A stretch of 64,000 bases of DNA, taken from the NCBI GenBank assembly GCA_949775045.1, contig OX459098.1, forward strand, positions 12,958,707 through 13,022,706, read 5' to 3'. The notes beneath the pieces were generated by a model. That model made no database searches. It saw only the letters and a list, made by a program, of their open reading frames with translations, and was not told where the DNA came from. Both the position numbers and the translations under genes were made by a program. This stretch comes from Metridium senile. Taxonomy: Eukaryota; Cnidaria; Anthozoa; Actiniaria; Metridiidae. Below are positions 33,458 through 44,584 of the stretch, piece after piece (within the stretch, counting starts at the first letter, position 1; the number at the start of each line of letters is the position of its first letter).

Positions 33458-36400
33458 ATGGACTACGGATTCGTTCCTCAGGTAAATCATAGTTTTAACA
33501 AGTGTTTTACAACAATATTGTTTGATGACTTGTATGGGAATGATACAGACTTAAATTCAAAACAAATGGCACAAACCGTTATGACAATGCAAATTGATTG
33601 GGATTTCCTTGGTGAGGTTTCACTGGATATGCAATGGGCAATATGCTACACTCGTTTGTTAAGAAAGCTGGGATAACTGCCTATATAGAAATCTTATTTA
33701 AATCAATTCAATTTCGTGATTAGAGCTTTGAACCAAAGCTGTTCTGGACCCAAAGAGAATTATACACACGTGAAAACATCATAGTATCTTGTTCTGGTGC
33801 AAATCTTAGTCAAATATTTTAGGGCAAAACTTAGATTAATGGAAAATTGGCTGCAAATTTTCTTGCAATTAAGGTATTGTTTTGTATTTCGGATCGAAAA
33901 AAGAAACACGTTTTTTCTAAATAAAAAAGAAACCCGCACGCACAAGCGTGAAAACGCAGAATCCTATGGGCCATTCCTACTCATTGTTCTTTTGCAATGG
34001 TGGAAAATGAAGAGTTTTCTGAGAATAAGAAAGGTTCCGTGTAAGATACAGCAGAAATAGAACCACTTTGCTTTGAGGTGATGAAGCAAACAGGTACCTA
34101 TGACCTGCACATGCTTGTCGGGTAACAATAGACTTGTGTTTTACATGTTCTGGTTTCTAGTCTTTAACGGAAATACATAAACTAAAGATACACATTTGGA
34201 GAAAACATCCGAACCGTGGAATGAGACTCTAAGCTCTGATTTCTTGGAATTATCAACTATGTTTTGTATTGATTATTTTTGTTACGGATTTGTGAAAGCA
34301 AACTGACAGAATATGACAACAAACACCAGTTTTCTTAATTAACCTCCATTAAACAAATAAATATTATGGATCGAAGTAACCTCTCTACAAACTAAAAAGC
34401 CTGATTTCCTGGGACAAAATAGTGATGATTTTGATTTATTTTTTAACTTTTGACAACAATCACAATCGCAAAAATCATTGAAAAATTGCTGAGAAAACAA
34501 TTTGGTTGAGAATTAGTAATTACTTTAATACGATTATAAGAGTGATGAGTGGCTTATGTTCTAGCCCGCTATTTTGGATGGATCAAATGTGACAATAATT
34601 TCCAGAAATCTGATTGCATCTCTTTAATTCTTCAATCTCCGGTCCTTTTAAGAGGTTTTAAGTATAAAAACTTTGTTTACGATTTTGCGTTACAAACAAG
34701 ATAAATACAATACCATAATTATTAAAAAAATTCCTTTAAAAAATTATTGACATTGACCATAACAAAAGATCAGCATTAAACATTCTGACTAAAAGCAGTT
34801 TGATTGTATGTTCATATAGTTGTAACAACAGTAAAAAAGCAAACAAGCTTAAGGCGTTTCACGGAAAATTCAAAAATTGGGCGGAGTAACAGGAAGTACA
34901 TGTTAAAAATTGGCGTCATCATGTTCTAAATTCAGCCATATATATATTCAGAAAATATATAGGAGTAGATACTTTAAGGTATCCGTTAGCTTTTGATTAG
35001 TTTATCTATTAATGTTTTTACTTCGCATTTCAAAAGCGTTCAACGATCTTTGCACATGTCGAACGCATTGCAATGAATGAATTATAATAATAAAACCATC
35101 TGATTGAAAGTAATCTTAAGTACGGAGAATCAAAAGTGAAAAGCACTCAATCAGACAGTTTCTTCTAATTTTTAGAAAATATTAAACATTTGCATTTTTT
35201 TATTCGGTTTTAAACTAGTTTTCTTATACCACGTTTTTTCACCCGATTCTCGCGTGTTTTGGGATATTACTCAAGCACGCACGATAGTTTTTTTTATCTC
35301 TGCATATAATTTAGACGTCATTTACGATAGTAATACTGAACTCCATCAACATAGATGCCCTCGTGTGAAGTAAAAAATTCCTCGCGTGTTTTATGTCATC
35401 ACACAGCCATGCGCGCGATTTTTTCATATCTTTTTTTAACTTATATTATTTTTATTTGCTAGGGTGGCAGCGCCATCTACATGGATCCTTCAGTTATACG
35501 AAATGCAATGAATCCCACAACAGACGGCCTCCATTTGGACGCAAATTTTGAAATTGCAGACTTACCAGTCAAACTTGAACTACGATATGCCATCGAATCC
35601 AAACGAGCGGCTAACGGACTTGACTGCCCCAGAACAGAATATAAACCAATCAGCAAGAAAAGTGATGTAGGTTTTTAATTCTTATTCTTTTTCTGTTAAT
35701 GTAAGAGATGGAAATTAGCTGTATTCATCAATGTTTTCAGGGTATATCGCTTATATATATATATATATATGTTTTTAATTCATGTCACTCGAGATTAAAA
35801 ATCAAGAAAATGTAAAATAATTTGTTAATAATCTTCGTAATACTCGTAAAAACACTATGGTCATTGCTGTGTTAAGTATTTTTATAGTGAGTAACAACTT
35901 CTTAAATCAAATTGTTTCAGTTGACAGACGATGAACTAAGCAGAAGAAAACTTCGTAGGGTTAGAAACAAGGTTGCTGCCTCGAAATGTCGAATGAAACG
36001 AAAAGAACATGTCAGTGAATTGATGACGGTAAGAATGAAGAGCCAATATTTTTCAATTCGACATTTTCTTAGAACGTATGGAAACGATTAAAATATTTTG
36101 AAAGAAAATTCATATAAAGGAATTCCATGTTGAATTCTTCTACAATTGACCGAGTTAGAGTAGCTTTTAAAACTGATCCATTGAAATAATAAAAAGTCAG
36201 AAACCAAACAAAAATGAACAAGTTAAACAAAATCAAAATAAAAGCCTACTAGTACCATAACAGCAAAAGTTCAAATATCAATGAGAAGAGTCGCTGCGTT
36301 ATGATTTGTTACCTGCAACTAAGCCCTAGTTTAAACGTCGCATCTCACATGTGCTGAACTTACTGCAAATACGCAAAACCTATAGATGGATGTCATGGCA

Positions 36401-37024
36401 GCCATGTTTGTGGTCAAAACAATAAAGCTTTTCTCTAAAGGGAACTTAAAACCTTTGTCATTCAAAAAACTTTCGTTTGTATTTGCCTACCAGCATGGCT
36501 GCCATGCATGAAATACCTCTGTTGTTTGAATTCATTTGCATTAGATCCGGCACAAGTGAGATACGATGTTTAAACTAAATATTATATATATTCTTTTGGG
36601 CATATAGTTTGATGAGAAATAGAATTACGAGAAGACCAGTTGTCATTTTTGTAATTTGTATATTTCGGTCTTTATCCAAAGACCATCAACTGCAAATGAA
36701 TAAGTTAAACTAAGACATTCTGAATTAAGATTAATTCATTAAACTCAAGGGAATTGACTGTCCCTTGAGTTTAATGAATTAATCTTAATTCAGAATGTCT
36801 TAGTTTAACTTATTCATTTGCAGTTGATGGTCTTTGGATAAAGACCGAAATATACAGATATTATATGTTGTTTATAGGCGTCTGAAGAGCTTGAATCAGC
36901 CAACAACCAACTGGAGGCAGACATTGCATGCTTACATACAGAAATAGCACAACTGGAGCAAATGCTTCAAGGACATAAATGCATTGCGCATGCCAAACAT
37001 GGAGAATACCGCGGACAAGCCTAA
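33458..37024 (+). CDS. ATF3/JDP2-like bZIP transcription factor, copy 2
   Basis: Four exons (33458-33481, 35463-35666, 35921-36028, 36878-37024), all phase 0, encode 160 aa. Exon 2 holds PVKLELRYAIES, which aligns with the ATF3 segment around its sumoylated lysine (Lys45 here). The basic region NKVAASKCRMKRKEH has Asn92 and Cys99-Arg100. A perfect zipper follows (Leu110, 117, 124, 131, 138), then a GHKCIAH tail. Exon 3 is exactly 36 codons, as in copy 1, and splits from exon 4 at the same zipper position. It is expected to bind CRE/AP-1 sites as a homo- or heterodimer, possibly with its neighbour. A good polyadenylation signal (AATAAA) is at 37484-37489, about 460 bp after the stop. Orientation and structure indicate local tandem duplication. 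ATF3 versus JDP2 versus Fos assignment within the family is uncertain. Confidence 0.88.
36325..36577. mobile_element. Hairpin MITE, AAACGTCGCATCTCACATGT family, copy 2
   Basis: AAACGTCGCATCTCACATGT at left and GCACAAGTGAGATACGATGT at right, with an internal inverted pair around the GCAGCCATG/CATGGCTGCC segments. It is more diverged and longer than copy 1 at 25090-25205, and lies in intron 3 of bZIP copy 2. Confidence 0.65.
36657..36856. repeat. Perfect palindrome, 96-bp arms, 8-bp loop
   Basis: Arms 36657-36752 and 36761-36856 are exact reverse complements over all 96 positions by direct comparison; the loop is ATTGACTG. It begins TGTATATTTCGGTCTTTATC and ends, complementarily, AAGACCGAAATATACA. 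The right arm ends 21 bp before the acceptor of the last exon of bZIP copy 2 (36878), so it includes or abuts that intron's branch-point region. In the transcript it would form a 96-bp duplex. Confidence 0.95.
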
Positions 37025-37483
37025 ACCGTAAGCCACAATTCAACAAAACAAAATTAAGAGAAAACTACTTTTGGACGAATAATACTAATATATATAGATG
37101 ATGACAATCACTCCCCTCGCGGCTGTTTAGTGACTGTTTACTCTTCATAAATTAACTTTTATATTTATTTTTGTAACTTATTTGTTGTTCTAGCTGCAGT
37201 GCATGCCTAAATTCCTTTTGCTATTTTTTTAATTACTTGGTTAAATTTCATATATTTTATTAAGGTAACCCCTTTCTTAATTTCATATTTTAGTATTTTT
37301 ATAATGTCTTAATGATTAACATGCATACGAATCACTTCAACTAAAGCTGAACTGCATGAACAAAATCCCTGTTTATTAGCCTATTGATACCATCCTCTTC
37401 TTGTTCATCTGCGAAGAGCTTTACTGAGATATATTCATTTTTGTTTGGCAACTTGCATTAATTGGGGTGATTTGATTGCTTGA

Positions 37484-37489
37484 AATAAA
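37484..37489 (+). terminator. Polyadenylation signal of bZIP copy 2
   Basis: AATAAA in the context TTGAAATAAAAGC, about 460 bp after the stop codon. It is the first canonical signal in the 3' flank. Confidence 0.5.
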
Positions 37490-37699
37490 AGCTTCAGAAC
37501 GATTGATACGTGTACGCCTATATTAAAAAGGTTGTCAAAGGCGAAATTTCATTTCAACACCAAAAGTGTACATGGGAATGAACTAAATATGCATGTCATT
37601 TTAGTTGCTTGACATCATTTTTCTCGTCAGAAAGATAAAGTGACAGTTATGTGTACAATAAAATTTGATTTAATTAAATTTGATTTTTCTTCGAAATGT

Positions 37700-37872
37700 A
37701 TACACCTAATTGCAAGAACGTTGTCCTGACTTTTGTAATTTAGTGGGAAAGGAATTAATTAAAAGACAAAAGAAGATCACTCAAGCTGAACTCTTTCTTT
37801 TGTTATTCCTTTCTTACTAAATTACTAATATTCTTTTTTCATGTGACAACATTCTTGAAATTATGTGTATCT
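37700..37872. mobile_element. Hairpin MITE, TACACCTAATTGCAA family, copy 2
   Basis: TACACCTAATTGCAAGAACG at left and ACATTCTTGAAATTATGTGT at right. It is related to 7508-7677. A second inverted pair outside it (GGTTGTCAAAGGCGAA at about 37530 and TTCGACAACCTTGTGG at about 37898) suggests insertion into another fold-back. Confidence 0.6.
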
Positions 37873-37874
37873 CT

Positions 37875-38944
37875 TTTCGTTTTGGGATGGAGTATCGCCT
37901 TCGACAACCTTGTGGTTAAAAGTCTTAAAATGGGCATACGACTATAATAAGTTCTTTCTACTTAAAAAGCGCAATCTTTCTAATCGTTGACATCATCTCG
38001 CTGGCAGAGATGGAACTTTCATTTCTTTATTATTTAATATTTATCAACTAATTTTTGTTTTGTTCAAAAATGGACAACTATTTGATACCTAAACCTTTGG
38101 TTATATAATTTTACAGACCCTTTTTATAAACCTATTTTTATTTTCTTATTTTAGTTTTAGCTATTTAGTATAATAGTTTTAACGCTATACAAACTAATTT
38201 TTAAGTATCTACTAGAAAATCTGTTGATAAGCTAAAAACACTAAAACCATGCAACTTAATTAGTGCTAAATAGTGCGAAATATTTCATGATTTTAGTGTT
38301 TTTTTTCCTCTAGCACAGGATGGGTCATTTCAAATTTGAAATGACGACATCCAACTATGGTTAGTTTTTCAAAGATATTTTGATGAAGCTTTAGCCTTTT
38401 TGTAAATGATAGATTAGTTATATTATAAGTTAGTTACAGTGAGGACACTCGAATTGTGAACACTTCTTCCTTCCTTTCCCATCAGCAAATAAAGTAGAAG
38501 TAAAATTTATAATAGGCAATGATTATCTTTGAGCTCAATGCTTCATTTTTAGATATTTGAAGCAGTAGAAAGTTTAAAAATTAATAACATGAAAATTATT
38601 TAGTGTTCAAGGTTCGGGTATCCTAGCTTACTGTTAATTTTCATAACTTTGCAGCATGCATGAATCCGTTCAATTTTGAGTCCAATTTATATTAATAACA
38701 GAACATCCTTTTTTTAAAGAACTTAAGTGTTCTCTAACGAACGATATTTTATATCTTTTTATGTGGAAGGATCTTTCCTTGTACATGGCAAGGATGGTTT
38801 GTTATGATATTCATATTAGAATAGTTTACAAAAAAAGTTATTTTCTCTTAATTTGGCTTTTGACGTTCTTTTTCCTGTCGACATATCTCTGCGACAGAAA
38901 CAAGGCACAAATTAAAAAATACACGAAACCGCAACATAATATGC
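37875..38944. other. AT-rich intergenic DNA
   Basis: Includes a small inverted repeat around 38238-38302 (AAACACTAAAACCATG / CATGATTTTAGTGTTTT). No gene is recognised. Confidence 0.4.
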
Positions 38945-39262
38945 GAAACTATGACGAAATTTGACGAAATACTAAAAACTTTGACATTTTACGCGAAATG
39001 CGAAACAGACAATACAAAGACTAAATACAAAAACTGTGACGAAATACTAAAAACTTTGACATTTTACGCAAAATGCGAAACAGACAACACAAAGACTAAA
39101 TACAAAAACTGTGACGAAACACTAAAAACTTCGACATCATACGCGAATTGAAATACGAAACAGACGAAATAGAGACTACATATTAAAACTGTGACGAAAT
39201 ACTGAAAACATTTGACATTATGCGCAAAATGCGAAAACGACGGAATAGCGACGGAATATAAC
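38945..39262. repeat. Tandem repeat, about 75-bp unit, about 4 copies
   Basis: Units contain GACGAAATACTAAAAACTTT, GACATTTTACGC, GCGAAACAGACAA and GACTAAATAC. The first two are close to identical, the others diverge. Confidence 0.85.
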
Positions 39263-40139
39263 TGAAAACGACGAAATATCACCGAAAAAAGACGAAACAG
39301 ACTAATTTACATAAATTGTTGACGAAAATTTTGCAATCATCTCCAAGAAAAAAAAAGACAACGAAATCACGCCAACTAAATGACGACACAGTTTATATTA
39401 CTGACTGACATTGCTTCGTTACAGAAAGCACAACCAATACAAATTTTTTTTAATTGACCGAAAAAGTCTATACACGATGGTCAATTATATTAATTGTTAA
39501 ATGAACGTTCGATTGAGGACAGACAGACACACAAAACAATTCAACAGACAAACGGACGGACAGACGGACGGACAGACAGACAGACGGACAGAACCGAAAC
39601 TAGAGACGCACTTTACTGAAACTGACTAGTGACTGACAAAATGACAACCGACGAAGAAACAGACAAGCTAAAGGTAACAATCACAACCGACACAAATACA
39701 AATTGACAAAAAGAAAGAAAGACAATATGCAAGTCAAATTAAAAGACAAGAAACATGACGAGAGTAGTACTAACAGTTGGCATGCATGGACTTGCACACA
39801 CACCGCTAACTCAACGAACAAACAGACCAACGAAAAATCAGCCAACAGGCAGACGACAGGCAAGTGATCAAGAGAAGTTGCCCACGTTAACACAAAAGAC
39901 AAAGGAAATACAAACCGTTACAAATATAGATAGCACAAACCAACGGTAGAACACTATAAATTGACTGAAAACCACTTACGAACATAATTTGTACGACAAC
40001 TTGCGACGCTGACATACATGTACGACTTATATCCACAATGATATGAACAATCTACGACAATGACATACAATAAACGACTATTGACGTCATTAGCGTGCAA
40101 TGTATAACAAAATACTACAATAATATGTACAATCCACGA
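39263..40139. repeat. Low-complexity AC/GA-rich stretch
   Basis: GACA/GACG microsatellite runs (39520-39595) and scattered ACGAC motifs lead into the satellite to the right. T is scarce on the plus strand. No gene. Confidence 0.6.
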
Positions 40140-43100
40140 CAACTTACCACAATTTACAGCAACTTACCACAATGTTATACAATATACGACTGCCGACAAC
40201 GACATACAAACTATGACTAATGACAACGAAAACAAACAATGTACGACTAACGACAACGACATACAATTTACGACTAATGACGACAACGACATACAACGTA
40301 CGACTAACGACAACGACATACAACGTACTACTAACGACGACGAAAACAAACAATGTACGACTAATGACGATATTGACATACAATGTACGACTAACGACGA
40401 CATACAATTTACGACTACTAACGACAACGACATACAGCGCACGACAAATAACAACGACATATAACGTACGACTAACGATAACGACATACAATGTACGACT
40501 AACGACGACAATGACATACAATGTACGACTAACGACGACAATGACATCCAATGTGCGACTAATGACGACAATGACATACAACGTACGACTAACGACGGCA
40601 ATAACATACAATGTACGACTAACGACGGGTACGACAATGACATACAATGTACGACTAATGATGACAATGACATACAATGTACGACTAACGACGACAATGA
40701 CATCCAATGTGCGACTAATGACGACAATGACATACAACGTACGACTAACGACGACGAAAACAAACAATGTACGACTAATGACGACAATGACATACAATGT
40801 ACGACTAACGACGACAACGACATACAACGTACGACTAACGACGACGAAAACAAACAATGTACGACTAATGACGACAATGACATACAATGTACGACTAACG
40901 ACGACAACGACATACAACGTACGACTAACGACGACGAAAACAAACAATGTACGACTAATGACGACAATGACATACAATGTACGACTACTAACGACAATGT
41001 AGACTACTGACGACAACGACATACAATGTACGACTACTGACGACAACCACATACACTGTACGACTAGTGATGACAACGACATACAATGTACGACTAACGA
41101 GGACAATGACGTACAATGTAAGACTAATGACGACGAAAACAAATAATGTACGACTAATGACGACAACCACATGTACTGTACTACTACTGACGACAACGAC
41201 ATACAATGTACGACTAACAACGACAATGACATACAATGTACGACTAACGATGACAATGACATACAATGAACGACTAACGACGACAATGACATACAATGAA
41301 CGACTAACGACGACAATGACATACAATGTACGACTAGCGACGACAATAACATTCAACATACGACTAACGACAACGATATACAATGTACGACTACTGACGA
41401 CAACGACATACAATGTACGACTAACGACGACAATGACATACAATGTACGACTAACGACGACAACGACATACAATGTACGACTAACGACGACAATAACATA
41501 CAATGAACGACTAACGACGACAATGACATACAATGTACGACTAACGACGACAATAACATACAATGAACGACTAACGACGACAATAACATACAATGTACGA
41601 CTAATGATGACAATGACATACAATGTACGACTAACGACGACAACGACATACAATGTACGACTAACGACGACAATGACATACAATGAACGACTAACGACGA
41701 CAATGACATACAATGTACGACTAACGATGACAATGACATACAATGTACGACTAACGACGACAATGACATACAATGAACGACTAATGACGACAATGACATA
41801 CAATGTACGACTAACGACGACAATAACATACAATGTACGACTAACGACGACAATAACATACAATGTACGACTAACGACGACAATGACATACAATGTACGA
41901 CTAACGACGACAATGACATACAATGTACGACTAACGACGACAATAACATACAATGAACGACTAACGACGACAATGACATACAATGTACGACTACTGACGA
42001 CAACGACACACAATGTACGACTACTAACGACAACGACATACAATGTACAACTAACGACGACAAAAACAAACAATGTACGACTAATGACAACAACATACAA
42101 ATACAACTAACGACAACGAAAACAAACAATGTACGACTAATGACAACAACAATGAACATACAATGTACGACTAATGACAACAACATACAAATACAACTAA
42201 CGACAACGAAAACAAACAATGTACGACTAATGACAACAACAATGAACATACAATGTACGATTAATGACGACCATGACATACAATGTACGACTAACGACGA
42301 CGAAAACAAACAATGTACGACTAACGACGACGAAAACAAATAATGTACGACTAATGACGACCATGACATACAATGTACGACTAACGACGACGAAAACAAA
42401 CAATGTACGACTAACGACAATGAAAACACAAAATGTACGACTAATGACAACATACAAATACAACTAACGACAACGAAAACAAACAATGTACGACTAATGA
42501 CAACAATGACATACAATGTGCGACTAATGACAACAATGACATACAATGTGCGACTAATGACAACAATGACATACAATGTGCGACTAATGACGACAACGAC
42601 ATACAATGTACGACTAACGACGACGAAAACAAGCAATGTACGACTAACGACGACGAAAACAAATAATGTACGACTAATGACGACAATGACATACAACGAC
42701 ATACATTGTACGACTAACGACGACGAAAACAAACAATGTACGACTAACGACGACGAAAACAAATAATGTACGACTAATGACGACAATGACATACAACGAC
42801 ATACATTGTACGACTAACGACGACGAAAACAAACAATGTACGACTAATTACGACAATGGCATACAATGTACGACTAATGACGACAACGACATACAATGTA
42901 CGACTAACGACGACGAAAACAAACAATGTACGACTAATGACGACAATGGCATACAATGTACGACTAATGACGACAACGACATACAACGTACGACTAACGA
43001 CGACGAAAACAAACAATGTACGACTAATGACGACAATGACATACAATGTACGACTAACGACGACGAAAACAAACAATGTACTACTAACGACAACGAAAAC

Positions 43101-43290
43101 ACAAAATGTACGACTAATGACAACAACATACAAATACAACTAACGAAAACGAAAACAAACAATGTACGACTAACGACGATCATGAAATACAATGTACGAC
43201 TAACGACGACAACGACATACAATGTACGACTACTTACGACAATGTAAGACTAACGACGACAATGACATACAATGTACGACTACTGAAGAC
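40140..43290. repeat. 3.1-kb satellite with 30-bp unit
   Basis: About 100 copies of ACGACAATGACATACAATGT followed by ACGACTAACG, with a second variant carrying ACGAAAACAAACAATGTACG. Variants alternate in blocks, giving a higher-order pattern (for example 90-120-bp periods at 40680-40990). Because 30 is a multiple of three, frames stay open for up to 479 codons on both strands. The resulting VVVSRTLYVI and TTMTYNVRL repeats are not proteins with any sign of selection. Confidence 0.95.
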
Positions 43291-44040
43291 GGTCACGCCG
43301 TTTTGTACAGCAAGACAAATTCTTGAAAATCTGAAACTTAATTTTCTCGCCTCAGTAGAAGCTAATTTATCCCCAGAAAATTAGTTTCGTCCTTAAAACA
43401 GTGGCAAATGGTTATTAAATTATTACAAAACATCAATACAACTACGAATAATTCTTTCATTTGACGACCGATAAACGAAAGCTAAGAAACAGTAGTAATA
43501 CAATATGTACAAATAAACGCTGGTATTTACCTTAACGTCGAAATGACGTTAGAAATCAGAGTAATAACTCAACGAAGTGTCATCAAAACATCCATCGTGT
43601 TTGATACATCGAACGAAATCGCTGCTTCGCCAGTTGGACGAAGTATTACGAAGATTCTCGTAATTCCCATGGGGACCATTCAAAACATGAATCGAATATG
43701 AGAGTAATATAGCAACTTTAAATGTACAAAAACAAACAAAACAAAACAAAAAATAACTTTCGGCTGCTGTAACGCTAATAATAACAACGTTTGAAAGCAG
43801 CGTTAAATTTGACTAAATTTTTTCTTTACTATTATAAAGAATGTTTTTAAAAAGCTTAAGAAAGCTTTTTAGATAAACTCGAACGACTAAGCACCCAATA
43901 CTTGCCATGTCTAAAGTTCCCTTTCACCTTGTTTAAGTTTGGTATAATATTTAATGTTTAAGTTTCTTTGTATTATTATTATTAGTAGTAGTATGTATTG
44001 TGTACGCCATATATCCTTGTAAACGAAGACGTTCCATTCT
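43291..44040. other. Intergenic DNA without recognised genes
   Basis: AT-rich, no coding region or clear repeat. AAAACAAACAAAACAAAACA near 43730 is simple sequence. Confidence 0.4.
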
Positions 44041-44044
44041 CTGA

Positions 44045-44580
44045 TGTGCAATCTAGGGTGATCGTATGGGATTCTTTACGATATGTAAACCAGCCTTTGC
44101 ATTTTCCATTTATCCAGCCAATCAAGTGCGATCGCATGCGATCGTATCCACGATCATCAACAAACCAGACTTAACCTCTGGGGCAGGTTTTACGAAGGAT
44201 GGATAAAGTTATTCGCGGATAAAAGTTATTAACTACATAGGTTTTTTATAGATTGTATCCGCTGGATAAGGATTTATCCGGTGGATAGCGCTATCCAGGC
44301 TTTATACAACCGGCCCCTGTGGTACAAAACACTACGATCGTATGCAATTAGTTGCGATTGTATGTGAACTGACCCTATCCAGTGCGATCGCATGCGAATA
44401 TAATGTGTCCAAGATCATATGCAAATCAGACTTTACACAGGTTTCTGTTGTGCGAAACACTGCGATTGCATACGATTAGATTTTTGCTTATCTGTTTTGT
44501 CGATCCATTCCAGTACGATCGCATGTGATTATCTGCGACGATTATCTGCGATCATATTTGAACCAGTCTTTACTGTTTAT
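44045..44580. repeat. GATCGCATGCGATC-rich tandem repeat, about 175-bp unit, interrupted by a MITE
   Basis: About three units share CCAGTGCGATCGCATGCGA, GTCCAAGATCATATGCAAAT or equivalent, CAGACTTTA, and TGCGAAACACTGCGAT. The first unit is split at 44178-44322 by the element listed next. Confidence 0.75.
44178..44322. mobile_element. MITE, CAGGGGCCGGTTGTACGAAG family, copy 1
   Basis: GGGGCAGGTTTTACGAAGGA at left and TACAACCGGCCCCTG at right are inverted. The interior has GGATAAAGTTAT, GCTGGATAAGGATTTATCC and GGTGGATAGCGCTATCC. Copy 2, in opposite orientation, is at 53820-53963. It is inserted in the tandem repeat above. Confidence 0.8.
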
Positions 44581-44584
44581 AATG

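Noticed and set aside
40144..43250. Long open frames of 260-479 codons on both strands in the 30-bp satellite
   Set aside because: The unit length is a multiple of three and lacks stops in several frames, so frames stay open by construction. The peptides are simple repeats on both strands with no start context or conserved domain.
40140..43290. CRISPR-like regular repeats
   Set aside because: There are no unique spacers; units are contiguous and variable, and the genome is eukaryotic.
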